Made by a program: the position numbers and the translations under genes. The notes beneath the pieces were generated by a model. It was not told the DNA's origin. It did no database searches and was given only the letters and a program-made list of their open reading frames with translations. A DNA stretch of 64,000 nt from assembly GCA_964632505.1 (NCBI GenBank), contig CAZWCE010000011.1:62001-126000 (forward strand), in the 5' to 3' direction. Source of the stretch: CAZWCE01 sp964632505. Its GTDB lineage: Bacteria; Planctomycetota; Planctomycetia; Pirellulales; Thermoguttaceae. Of this stretch, positions 35,726-43,973 are shown piece after piece; position 1 is the stretch's first letter, and the number at the start of each line of letters is the position of its first letter.

Positions 35726-36670
35726 TCACCCCCGAGGATGGAACCGGCGGTGAATCGCCTTCAAGCGCGATGCGTCGACATGAGTATAGATTTGCGTCGT
35801 CGCGATCGAGGCGTGCCCGAGCATCTCCTGGACCTGGCGCAGATCGGCCCCCCCGGCCAGAAGATGGGTCGCAAAACTGTGCCGAAGCGTGTGGGGACTC
35901 ATCGAACTCGGAGCCCCCACCCGGAGGGCGTACTTCTTCACCAACTCCCACATGCGTTCCCGACGAAGGGGCTTGCCTCGATAGGAAAGAAACGCCCAGG
36001 GCTGCGTTTCGCGTCCACTTCGAGCGACCGAAACGGGCCGTTCCTCCTCGACCCATTGAGAAAACGCGGCGATCGCCTTCTTGCCCAGTGGGACGAGTCG
36101 TTGTTTGTCTCCCTTGCCGGTACAAAGACAATATGCCTCGTCGAGGTGGACGTCCTCCATCTTCAGATTCGCCACCTCCGAGGCCCGGCATCCGGTGGCG
36201 TAGAGCATTTCCATGAGCGCGCGGTCGCGTCGCCAGAACGGATCGGCCGGCCGCGGCGCGGTGAGCAACCGGTCGACCTGCCCCGGCGTGAGCACCTGGG
36301 GAATCCGCTCCCAGAGTTTCTGGCTGCCCAAGAGTTCGGCGGGATTGTCGTCGAGCACGCCTTCGAGTTGAAGATAGCGGAGAAAGACCTTCAGCGAGAC
36401 GATGTTCCGAGCCAGGGTGGCGGGGGCCAGCTTTCGCCGGTGAAGCCATTGCACGTAATCGCCCAGCGCCTCGATCCCCATCTCCTGAATCTTCCGCCCG
36501 CCAAGCCATTGGTAGAACCGGGTCAAATCGCGACGATAAGCGGCCACCGTGTTCTTGGCCAAATGGCACTCACCGGAAGCGTATTCCACGAAAGCGTCGA
36601 GCCAGACCTGCCCCGCCGGACGGACATCCATCTTCTTGGGAACCAGCTTCCGCCGACGCGAGACCGCCAT
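35726..36670 (-). CDS. Tyrosine recombinase XerC/XerD
   Basis: 314 residues, standard length. The N-terminal SAM-like DNA-binding domain spans 20-110. Catalytic residues are all present: R162 (TGCRASEVANL), the Lys in GKGDKQR near 186-189, H260 and R263 (PHTLRHSFATHL), H286 (LGHASIATTQIYTH) and Y295. The sequence is typical of chromosomal XerC/XerD, which resolve chromosome dimers at dif. No integron or phage gene is adjacent. Whether it is XerC or XerD cannot be settled here. GAGG lies 6 nt before the ATG. Confidence 0.9.
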   Translation of the reverse strand: MAVSRRRKLVPKKMDVRPAGQVWLDAFVEYASGECHLAKNTVAAYRRDLTRFYQWLGGRKIQEMGIEALGDYVQWLHRRKLAPATLARNIVSLKVFLRYLQLEGVLDDNPAELLGSQKLWERIPQVLTPGQVDRLLTAPRPADPFWRRDRALMEMLYATGCRASEVANLKMEDVHLDEAYCLCTGKGDKQRLVPLGKKAIAAFSQWVEEERPVSVARSGRETQPWAFLSYRGKPLRRERMWELVKKYALRVGAPSSMSPHTLRHSFATHLLAGGADLRQVQEMLGHASIATTQIYTHVDASRLKAIHRRFHPRG

Positions 36671-36716
36671 CGAACACCTCTTCTTCCTTTTTTCCCCAAC
36701 GGGTTGAGAAAATCAG

Positions 36717-36746
36717 TTGCCGTCCAGGGTTTACATCGGTTAGAAT
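36717..36746 (+). promoter_or_regulatory. Promoter of the HD-domain exoribonuclease gene
   Basis: TTGCCG, 18 bp, TAGAAT with GGT before the -10. The start would be near 36753, 75 nt before the ATG at 36828. Confidence 0.55.
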
Positions 36747-36827
36747 AGCGCGGGGGCATCATCGATCTTGCGGAGGAAATGAGTACGCCACTTCCTTTGA
36801 TCTTGTTTTCCAGCGAAAAGGCCGAAC

Positions 36828-37844
36828 ATGCACGCTCACGGCATGCCGATCGTCAAGCTTTCCGAAATGACTCCGGGCGAAGAAGGAGATCTTTTCGTGC
36901 TACTCGCCGAAAAGGAGAAAGCCACCACTCGCGAGGGGAAACCCTTCTACAAGGTGTCCTTCTGCGACGATCGCCGCGAGGTGAAGATGCCGGTCTGGAA
37001 CGACTCCCCCTTCTTTCAAGAGTGCGAAATCAATTGGAAACCCGGCACGTACTACAAGCTTCGCGCCGGCCTTCGCGAAACCACTTATGGCCCGCAGTTG
37101 GAACTCCGTCGAATTCGTGAAGCGAACGAAGAAGATCGGGCCGATGGCTTCGATCCGAACGATTGCCGCCCGTCGTCCCGCTTTTCTCCGGACGTCATGT
37201 ACGACGAACTGCTCGATTTGGCGAAAAAACAGCTCGGAAAAGGCAAATTGCTGAATCTGGTCACCCGCCTTTTCAAGGACCACCGCCAAGCCCTGCTCGA
37301 TTCGGCCGCCGCCCGACGTCATCACCACGCCTACTTCGGCGGACTGCTCGAACACACGCTCAGCGTCACCCGGACCGCAATCCACCTCGCCGAGAAATAC
37401 CTCGAAATGTATCCGGATCTCGATCCCCCCCTACAGAAAACATTGGTCGTGGCCGGGGCGATCCTCCACGATATCGGCAAGGTCCGGGAGCTGGAATCCG
37501 GCATCACTTCGGCGCGGTATACTCCCGAAGGGGAGCTGATCGGTCATTTGATCTTGGGGCGAGACATGGTCCGCGAGACCGCTATGGCGGTGGAGCTGGA
37601 AGACGAACTCCGTCTCCGATTGGAACACCTGCTGTTGGCCCACCAGCGATTGCCCGAATGGGGTTCTCCGAAACCCCCAATGACCCCCGAGGCACTCCTG
37701 GTCCATTACGCCGACGACTGCGACGCCAAATTCAACATGTACGCCAATATTTACCTGGAAGACACCTCCGGCGAGCCCCTCACCCGAGGAAAAAATCTGC
37801 TCGGTCACCCCTTGTTTCGAGGTGAAAACGTCCCCCCGGCCTGA
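36828..37844 (+). CDS. OB-fold/HD-domain 3'-5' exoribonuclease, YhaM-like
   Basis: 338 residues. The N-terminal OB-fold (about 8-105: GDLFVLLAEKEKATTREGKP, VKMPVWNDS) binds nucleic acid. The HD domain (about 150-310) has the metal ligands in RRHHHAYFGGLLEHTLSV, VVAGAILHDIGKV and LLLAHQ. This arrangement is that of Bacillus YhaM, which trims RNA and single-stranded DNA from the 3' end. AAAGG is 6 nt before the ATG at 36828; a second Met five codons on is possible. It has its own promoter and is divergent from the recombinase. Confidence 0.85.
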   Translation: MHAHGMPIVKLSEMTPGEEGDLFVLLAEKEKATTREGKPFYKVSFCDDRREVKMPVWNDSPFFQECEINWKPGTYYKLRAGLRETTYGPQLELRRIREANEEDRADGFDPNDCRPSSRFSPDVMYDELLDLAKKQLGKGKLLNLVTRLFKDHRQALLDSAAARRHHHAYFGGLLEHTLSVTRTAIHLAEKYLEMYPDLDPPLQKTLVVAGAILHDIGKVRELESGITSARYTPEGELIGHLILGRDMVRETAMAVELEDELRLRLEHLLLAHQRLPEWGSPKPPMTPEALLVHYADDCDAKFNMYANIYLEDTSGEPLTRGKNLLGHPLFRGENVPPA

Positions 37845-38169
37845 GGGACCCTTCCCGACTCCCGGCTATAATTCACGAATCCCCCAAAATAGGGAAATAC
37901 CTACAAAAAAACTTTCCTAATCCCCCGAAATCGGCTATCCTATTACTGTCCCTTATCGATCATTTCCTGGGATACCTCGCTGTTCCCAATCGCTGTAATC
38001 AAGTTTTCGTCGCAGAGAAGAAGGAGCGGCACCGAACCCTGTTTTTCACTTTTTCGGCACCATCGCTCGACACCCACGAACGCAGCCAACACATTCTTCA
38101 TTCTTATCTTTTCCGCGGGACCTCGCATGCCACACTTGCTTCACCGCAAGCGTGGCGGCAGGGAAGTGC
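37845..38169 (+). promoter_or_regulatory. Control region of the kinase gene
   Basis: A TATAAT preceded by GGC lies at 37867-37872. Two near-identical 15-mers, ATCCCCCAAAATAGG (37879-37893) and ATCCCCCGAAATCGG (37920-37934), are 41 bp apart. A 10-bp hairpin with one mismatch (GCCACaCTTGC/GCAAGcGTGGC) at 38129-38156 ends 13 nt before the ATG and just upstream of the ribosome site, so it could influence initiation. Confidence 0.45.
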
Positions 38170-39897
38170 ATGAGCAAGTTGACCATCGACCAATTTCTCG
38201 ACTACCTGAGGCGCAGCCAACTTGTCGACGACAATCGGTTGGACGCCGCCCTTGCGCAAATCGAGGAAGACACGACCGAAAAAAAGCTTCTGGACGATCC
38301 GGAGCATGTCGCCAACGCCCTGACCGAGAAAGGACTGCTCACCCCATGGCATGTCCACCAGTTGATGAAAAAGCGTTACAAGGGGTTCTATCTCCGGCAG
38401 TACAAGATTCTCGGGCATCTCGGCTCCGGCGGCATGAGCATGGTCTACCTCGCCGAGCATGTGCTGATGAAACGCCGGGTCGCCATCAAGGTTCTGCCGA
38501 AGAAACGACTGAAGAATTCGACCTACCTGGAACGATTCGTTCGCGAAGCCCAGGCGATCGCCACGCTCGATCACCCGAACATCGTCAGAGCGTACGACAT
38601 CGACAACGAGGGCGACGTCCATTACATCGTCATGGAATATTTCGAGGGAGATAATCTCCAACAGATGGTCGATGAACAAGGGCCGCTCTCCTACGACAAG
38701 GCCGCCGATTTCATACGTCAGGCCGCCATCGCATTGCACTACGCCCATCGCATCGGCATCATTCATCGTGATATCAAACCGGGCAATCTCCTGGTCGATC
38801 AAAACGGACTTCTGAAGATCCTCGACCTCGGGCTCGCGCTGCTCGACGAAGATCTGTACAGTTCCAATCTATCCCAACTCGATCAGGACAGCGTCCTGGG
38901 AACGGCCGACTACTTGGCTCCCGAACAGGCGATCGACAGCCACAAAGTCGATGCCCGGGCCGATGTGTACGGGCTCGGCGGTTCCCTGTATTTCTGCCTC
39001 ACCGGGCATCCCCCCTTTCCTTTCGGGTCGGTCTCAAAACGCCTTCTGGCTCATCAGCGGGAGGAACCGACCAGCATCCTCATCGAACGCCCCGATGCCC
39101 CCGAGGACATCGTCGCCCTTTGCGGAAAAATGATGGCCAAGAACCCCGATGTCCGACAGCAAAGCGCCATGGAGGTGGCCGTCGACATGGAGGCTTGGCT
39201 GGTCCGCTACGGCTATGCCGAACCGTCGCAGTTCCTCTCCTCGCATCGCGAGATGTCCGAAGATTTCGCCTCTCTCGGATTGACCACCGACAAAGGAGGC
39301 GAAGGACATCTTTTGAGAATCTCGAAACGATTGAGGAGCGAGAATCGCTCCGACTCCGGAAGAAGCGGTCTCAAGTCGCACCGGCATGTCGATTTGTTCA
39401 ACGATCGGGATCTGACCCCGGTCGAGGAGTCGGGCGATGCCGCGGCGGGCGGTAGTCGCTCCGGGCAAGGGGAACCCGCAACGGACGACCTCTCGCTATC
39501 TTCCAAAACCTTGCAGAAACAGAAAGCCGACCCTCTCAGCTTCGCCATGAACGAGATCAATCTGGCCCGCAAGAAACAGGGTCTCGCCGGCGATCACGAA
39601 CCCGAAACCGAAATGCCGAAGAAAGTCGCCGAGAAGTTCTCGCCCGAAGCGAGCGGGAAAAGAGGAGCCCCGTCGGAATCCGACCTTTCGAAAAAAGAAA
39701 CCGAGCTCCCTTCCCAGGCCAAGGAGACGACGAAGGGGGAATCTTTCTCCCCTTTCCCTCAACATTCTCCCTTGTCGCAATCGTCGGGGCTTCCCTGGTA
39801 TCAACTCGTCCCCACCTGGTTCTGGTGCCTCGTGCTGGCCGGTCTGGGGCTGCTCCTCTTCACATCGATGACAACGCTCTTTTTGATCTTCCCCTGA
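38170..39897 (+). CDS. Transmembrane Ser/Thr protein kinase (PknB-like, planctomycete type)
   Basis: 575 residues from the ATG at 38170; a GTG six codons upstream lies inside a hairpin and is less likely. Residues 1-77 are an N-terminal helical domain common in planctomycete kinases (EKGLLTPWHVHQLMKKRYKG). The kinase domain has the Gly loop GSGGMS 85-90, Lys107 in AIK, HRDIKPGN 199-206, DLG 219-221 (instead of DFG) and the APEQ motif. A Ser/Glu/Lys-rich disordered region (~390-540) is followed by one C-terminal transmembrane helix, so the kinase faces the cytoplasm. Catalytic residues are intact. Confidence 0.92.
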   Translation: MSKLTIDQFLDYLRRSQLVDDNRLDAALAQIEEDTTEKKLLDDPEHVANALTEKGLLTPWHVHQLMKKRYKGFYLRQYKILGHLGSGGMSMVYLAEHVLMKRRVAIKVLPKKRLKNSTYLERFVREAQAIATLDHPNIVRAYDIDNEGDVHYIVMEYFEGDNLQQMVDEQGPLSYDKAADFIRQAAIALHYAHRIGIIHRDIKPGNLLVDQNGLLKILDLGLALLDEDLYSSNLSQLDQDSVLGTADYLAPEQAIDSHKVDARADVYGLGGSLYFCLTGHPPFPFGSVSKRLLAHQREEPTSILIERPDAPEDIVALCGKMMAKNPDVRQQSAMEVAVDMEAWLVRYGYAEPSQFLSSHREMSEDFASLGLTTDKGGEGHLLRISKRLRSENRSDSGRSGLKSHRHVDLFNDRDLTPVEESGDAAAGGSRSGQGEPATDDLSLSSKTLQKQKADPLSFAMNEINLARKKQGLAGDHEPETEMPKKVAEKFSPEASGKRGAPSESDLSKKETELPSQAKETTKGESFSPFPQHSPLSQSSGLPWYQLVPTWFWCLVLAGLGLLLFTSMTTLFLIFP

Positions 39898-39913
39898 CTC
39901 ATTTGCTCAAGCT

Positions 39914-40753
39914 TCATTCAGAAGACGAGTTCTCCACTCCCGCATTCATGCTGCCGGAACGGAATCCCTCCAAATCGATCGTGACGAACCGGAACCCCAG
40001 CGATTTCATCGCCCGAACCAGATGGTGACGAAGCTTCGAATCGAACAAGCGTTCGATCTCCGACGGAGGCACCTCGATTCGAGCAAGATCTTCCGCGTGA
40101 CAGCGGACCCGATATTCGGGAAAGCCCTGCTCCCTGAACAGCGACTCGGCCCGATCGATCCGTCGAAGCAACAACTCGGTGATCGGAATTCCATACGCGA
40201 TTCGCGTGCTCAAACAGGGGGTGGCCGGCTTGTCCCAGTTCGGCACCCCCCAATCTCGTGCCAGTTCGCGCAACTCCGGTTTCGATAAATTCGCCTCGGC
40301 CAGCGGGCTGAGAACCTCGAGCTCTTTCACCGCCTTGGTGCCGGGACGATAGTCTTGGCGGTCGTCGGCGTTGGACCCCTCCAAAACGTACGGAAATCCC
40401 TTCGACTTCGCGTACTCGACGATCTGCCGGAACCGGACCCGTTTGCAATGGTAGCACCGCAAGGCGTCGTTCTGCAGGTAATCGGAATCTTCCATCTCTT
40501 CGCTCGGGAGCACCTCATGTCGGATGCCGATCTCGCGTGCGATCGCTTCCGCCTCCGCCACTTCCCCCGTGGCGGAACTCGCGCTGACGGCGGTCACCGC
40601 GAGCGCCTCTTCGTCGAGCGCTTCCCGGGCGGCCCGGGCAAGCACGCTGCTGTCGATCCCCCCGGAAAAACCGACCACGCATCGTCGAAGCGAGCGAAGA
40701 CGATCGATCAATTGCTCCCGTTTCCTCTGGAGCGATTCGGAAAGCGAATCCAT
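39914..40753 (-). CDS. larE: ATP-dependent sacrificial sulfur transferase LarE, three-cysteine type
   Basis: 279 residues from the ATG at 40753 (AGGGGG upstream); the longer upstream frame is not needed. PP-loop VGFSGGIDSS lies at 27-36. Cys100 and Cys103 (RCYHCK) and Cys180 (TPCLSTR) give three conserved cysteines. In LarE proteins with this pattern the cysteines hold an iron-sulfur cluster that passes sulfur from it, rather than sacrificing one protein Cys. LarE adds sulfur to the adenylylated pyridine cofactor made by LarB, toward the nickel-pincer cofactor of lactate racemase and relatives. larB lies 1.4 kb upstream; larC is not in the window. Confidence 0.9.
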   Translation of the reverse strand: MDSLSESLQRKREQLIDRLRSLRRCVVGFSGGIDSSVLARAAREALDEEALAVTAVSASSATGEVAEAEAIAREIGIRHEVLPSEEMEDSDYLQNDALRCYHCKRVRFRQIVEYAKSKGFPYVLEGSNADDRQDYRPGTKAVKELEVLSPLAEANLSKPELRELARDWGVPNWDKPATPCLSTRIAYGIPITELLLRRIDRAESLFREQGFPEYRVRCHAEDLARIEVPPSEIERLFDSKLRHHLVRAMKSLGFRFVTIDLEGFRSGSMNAGVENSSSE

Positions 40754-40830
40754 GGGAAATCCCCCTTGAGCCTCGAAAAAACGGGGTGAAACGCGAAGAA
40801 CGCATATTATTGAACAAACCATCAGCGCAT

Positions 40831-41032
40831 AAAAAGAACCCCCGGAGCCGTGCCGGCTCGCGAGAACACCACGGGGAACCCTCACCAATCAGGGGGAAAC
40901 CTTCGAGGGCGGGAAGCGTGATCCGCCTCGGCCGAACCGTGTGACGGCTATACCCTTCGCTTGCCCGATGCCTGGTTTCCAATCGAATATTCTCGGCTCC
41001 GCTGGGATGCTCCCTTTTATCTCGGGGGCACT
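40831..41032 (-). ncRNA. Candidate 6S-like regulatory RNA
   Basis: About 200 nt between a promoter (41039-41067) and a U-run (40831-40835). The predicted RNA folds back on itself through nested pairings: 41024-41028 (CCCCC) with 40839-40843 (GGGGG), 40974-40980 (GGAAACC) with 40895-40901 (GGUUUCC), 40963-40966 with 40907-40910, and 40958-40962 (AAGCG) with 40914-40918 (CGCUU), capped by a small hairpin. A large unpaired bubble lies between the outer and inner stems. Its 5' strand contains GAGCCGA (40993-40999), the sequence present at the pRNA start in E. coli 6S RNA and at a similar distance from the 5' end. 6S RNA binds the housekeeping RNA polymerase. A structured larE leader is the alternative. 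Confidence 0.5.
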
Positions 41033-41038
41033 ACTTTC

Positions 41039-41067
41039 ATGCTAGCAGCGCCGTGCAAAACCGGCAA
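41039..41067 (-). promoter_or_regulatory. Promoter of the candidate 6S-like RNA
   Basis: Minus strand TTGCCG, 17 bp, TAGCAT. The predicted start (about 41032) falls exactly at the 5' strand of the RNA's closing stem. Confidence 0.5.
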
Positions 41068-41120
41068 ACTTTTTTCCCGCTCTCCGGTCGCGGAAATGCA
41101 AAAAAACATCTCGGAGCCTG

Positions 41121-41144
41121 AAAAAGTGCGGCTTGGGAAAGCCG
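41121..41144 (-). terminator. Intrinsic terminator after nnrD
   Basis: A perfect 6-bp hairpin (CGGCTT/AAGCCG, 4-nt loop) on the minus strand is followed by CACTTTTT, starting 7 nt after the nnrD stop. It separates larB-nnrD from the downstream RNA and larE. Confidence 0.65.
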
Positions 41145-41150
41145 TGCCGT

Positions 41151-42080
41151 CTAAGTTTCCGATTGCTGGACTTTTCGGAGAATGCGAAACGCTTCGCTGA
41201 GATATTCAATCATCTTCCCGGCCGTCACCGCCTCGAAACCGTGGTCGAGCCAGGCGCAATCGCCGGCCAGACCATGGAGAAACACGCTCAACCGGGCCGC
41301 CTCGAAATCTCCGTATCCTTGTGCCAATAGAGCGGCGATCAGCCCGGTCAGTACATCCCCCGTTCCTCCCGTGGCCATCGCCGGATTGCCCGTGGTATTC
41401 ACTTCCGTCTGATCGACGTTCGTCACGACCGTCCGGCTTCCCTTGAGCACGACCACCGCTCCCGACTTCTCCGCGAACGCCTCAGCCGCCCGGCGCCGGC
41501 CCTCGGTCTCCACGGGGCAGCTTTGATCGGTCAACCGGGCGAACTCACCGGGATGCGGCGTCAGAACGCGAAGCGCCGAAACGGAAGGCGTTTCGGAAAA
41601 ATCCCATCCCGCCGCTAGAGCATTCAGGCCATCGGCATCGATGACCATCGGGGCATCCAAATCCCGATAGAGGTTCACCATCATCCGATCGAGCGATTCC
41701 GAACGCCCGATCCCGGGACCGATCGCCACGACACTTGCCTCCTCGGCCAACTCGGGAATGATCTCCAGCACCTCTTCCGATAATCTCCCATGGGAGTCGG
41801 CCGGCAAAGGGACAAGAGTATATTCCGGGGCGAATTGGGCGACGGTTTCCAGAATCGGATCGGGGACCGCCACCCGAACGAGTCCCGCGCCCCCGTGGAC
41901 CGCCGACATCGCCGTCATGGCGATCGAGCCGCTCATGCCTCGCGACCCGCCCACCGCAAGAACCGTACCGTAAGATCCCTTATGGGAATCAAGCTCCCTC
42001 TCCAGCAGCAACGGCAACATTCCCAGTTCCGCAGGGTCCAATCGTACCGCACGATGACGCGGGTTGCGATTCACTTCCAT
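41151..42080 (-). CDS. nnrD: ADP-dependent (S)-NAD(P)H-hydrate dehydratase
   Basis: 309 residues from the ATG at 42080, chosen for the strong site AAGGAGG 7 nt upstream; starts further upstream would run into larB. Ribokinase-like fold with SYGTVLAVGGSRGMSGSIAM, VIDADGLNAL, VLTPHPGEFARL and the catalytic GNPAMATGGTGDVLTG loop. It repairs damaged NADH/NADPH hydrates using ADP. The usual fused or adjacent epimerase (NnrE) is not seen here. It follows larB by 73 nt and ends in a terminator. Confidence 0.93.
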   Translation of the reverse strand: MEVNRNPRHRAVRLDPAELGMLPLLLERELDSHKGSYGTVLAVGGSRGMSGSIAMTAMSAVHGGAGLVRVAVPDPILETVAQFAPEYTLVPLPADSHGRLSEEVLEIIPELAEEASVVAIGPGIGRSESLDRMMVNLYRDLDAPMVIDADGLNALAAGWDFSETPSVSALRVLTPHPGEFARLTDQSCPVETEGRRRAAEAFAEKSGAVVVLKGSRTVVTNVDQTEVNTTGNPAMATGGTGDVLTGLIAALLAQGYGDFEAARLSVFLHGLAGDCAWLDHGFEAVTAGKMIEYLSEAFRILRKVQQSET

Positions 42081-42153
42081 CAACCGGCCTCCTTCGATCA
42101 TATCCAATAGTAGTAAATGGTTTTTTCCTAATTCCTCAACGAGCCTTGCACGC

Positions 42154-42939
42154 TCAATCGGTGCGATTCGCCCGCGCTCGGCCAGCATTTCGGGCGATCA
42201 ATCCGGCGAGATATCCTCCCTTGAATCCGGCATCGATATTGACGACCGTCACGTTCGAAGCACAACTGTTGAGCATGCCCAGAAGCGCCGCCAGGCCGCC
42301 GAAACTCGCCCCGTATCCGACACTCGTGGGAACGGCGATGACCGGACAGTCGACATACCCCCCCACCACACTCGGCAGAGCTCCCTCCATGCCGGCGGTC
42401 ACGATGATCGCGTCGGCCCCTTCCAGCAAATGTAGGTTCGCGCGAAGCCGATGTGGTCCCGCCACGCCGACATCCTGGACCATCGTCACCTCGGCCCCGG
42501 CCCAGACCGCGGTTTCCCGAGCCTCCTCGGCGACCGGCAAATCGCTCGTTCCGGCGGTCACCAGTGTCACACGGCCGGAGGGCGGTTTGTCCTCATTCGA
42601 GGCAAGCGGAATCCGGAACGTATGTCCCACGGCATTGTAATTCCCGCGGGGAAACTCGGGCAATAGGACTTCCGCCTTGTCGGCCGTCAGTCGAGTGGCC
42701 AACACGTCGACCCCGTGCTCGGTCAAGGAATGGAAAATTCGCCGTAGCGTTTCGGCGCTCTTGCCTTCGGCGAAGACGACTTCCGGAAAGCCGCATCGCC
42801 GGTTCCGCTCCAAATCGAGTTGGGCATCTCCAGTATCGGCGATTTTTCCCTGACTCGACAACTGTTGCAAAAAAAGGCTGCCGGAAAGATCACCTTCGAG
42901 AAATTGCTTCGCCAGCTGCTTGAGTTGATCGTCGTGCAT
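42154..42939 (-). CDS. larB: Nickel-pincer cofactor biosynthesis protein LarB
   Basis: 261 residues from the ATG at 42939 (GGGTGAGGCG just upstream); an ATG five codons earlier has no ribosome site. The C-terminal half is PurE-like: VTAGTSDLPVAEEARETA, GVAGPHRL, ADAIIVTAGMEGALPSVVGG and VPTSVGYGASFGGLAALLGM. LarB carboxylates and hydrolyses nicotinic acid adenine dinucleotide, the first step toward the nickel-pincer nucleotide. The larE gene downstream does the later sulfur insertion. No racemase gene (larA) or larC is within the window. Confidence 0.92.
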   Translation of the reverse strand: MHDDQLKQLAKQFLEGDLSGSLFLQQLSSQGKIADTGDAQLDLERNRRCGFPEVVFAEGKSAETLRRIFHSLTEHGVDVLATRLTADKAEVLLPEFPRGNYNAVGHTFRIPLASNEDKPPSGRVTLVTAGTSDLPVAEEARETAVWAGAEVTMVQDVGVAGPHRLRANLHLLEGADAIIVTAGMEGALPSVVGGYVDCPVIAVPTSVGYGASFGGLAALLGMLNSCASNVTVVNIDAGFKGGYLAGLIARNAGRARANRTD

Positions 42940-43100
42940 TCGCCTCACCCCCATAATCTTCGAGAAAGAAAGCTTACCATCAAAGCCGGAGTCTGTTTTC
43001 CCGATCGATTTCCTGTTAAGATGGGGACAATATCTCCAACTTTACATAAAGTATATCCAAAAGCAAGCCGGAGATCACCCACCTGGATGGAGGAATAGCG

Positions 43101-43751
43101 ATGAACGAGAAGAAACTCAGACAGATGGTCTCCCGGCAAAACCAGATGAATTTCCTCATCGGCGTCGGGCTGCTCCTCGGCGCCCTCTTCGCCTGGGGGA
43201 TCACCCTCGGCGTCGTCTTCTGGCTTGGGGGATTATTCCAATATTCGATGATCTTTCTCTTTTCGGAAAACACGTTCACCCGATGGCTCCCCGCCCTCTT
43301 CACCGTCCTATTGATGTTGATCATCGCCGGGGCCGGGTTCACGCGGCAGCATCAGTTTCTCGACCTCTCCGGCTGGTCGGAATCGGGAGCCAACTTAGGA
43401 CGAGTCGGACATTCGAAAAATGCCCCCCTGATGACTCATGGGTTGAACCGGACTACCGCTTATGGATATTTGGTCGTGGAAATCCTGCTCGTCGCCCCCA
43501 TCGCGACTCGGGAAGCGATCGCGATGCTCCGCACGCGCATGGTGGTCGGCGATGAAACGATCGCCCAGGCCGCTGAAATCCACCGCGATTTGAAGGAGCG
43601 GGCCGATTGGGTTCCTCGGGGAAGATATCACAAAAAACTCAGGGCGGTCGCCCTCCTTCGCCAATTGCAGTTGATTCGCCAGACCGACATTCGGGGCATC
43701 CCCTCCATCCGAACCCCTTCTAGCGAGAACGGGGAGGAACCCGTACAATAA
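43101..43751 (+). CDS. Conserved-looking membrane protein, unknown function
   Basis: 216 residues with three to four hydrophobic helices: about 17-50 (two closely spaced), 62-80 (LPALFTVLLMLIIAGAGF) and a weaker one near 120-135 (YLVVEILLVAPIATREAIAM). The C-terminal ~80 residues are soluble and helical. GGAGGAATAGCG precedes the ATG. No motif identifies a function. It stands between larB (divergent) and pepQ, without close coupling to either. Confidence 0.7.
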   Translation: MNEKKLRQMVSRQNQMNFLIGVGLLLGALFAWGITLGVVFWLGGLFQYSMIFLFSENTFTRWLPALFTVLLMLIIAGAGFTRQHQFLDLSGWSESGANLGRVGHSKNAPLMTHGLNRTTAYGYLVVEILLVAPIATREAIAMLRTRMVVGDETIAQAAEIHRDLKERADWVPRGRYHKKLRAVALLRQLQLIRQTDIRGIPSIRTPSSENGEEPVQ

Positions 43752-43973
43752 TGAGCATCGCATCAATCGTGGATCGATGGGCCCCGACCATCGACCGGTG
43801 CGGCCCTTGGAGCCTCGATGCAGATTCCAAAGGTTCACGACCTTGGCGACCGCGCCCCCCAATCGAGCGGGAATTCACTTCGACGGTGCGGAAGCCTTCT
43901 TCCCACGGTTTCCCCGCGGTCGCACCACCGGCACGCTCACATCCACCAAGAGAGGGAATGAAGGAATCGGTTC

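Noticed and set aside
35726..36670. Tyrosine recombinase as a phage or integron integrase
   Set aside because: Length and motifs fit chromosomal XerC/D, and no att-like repeats, tRNA target or phage genes are adjacent.
36779..37120. 113-codon plus-strand frame whose ATG follows GGAGGAA
   Set aside because: The ribosome site is too close to the ATG, and the frame overlaps the well-supported exoribonuclease gene in another phase.
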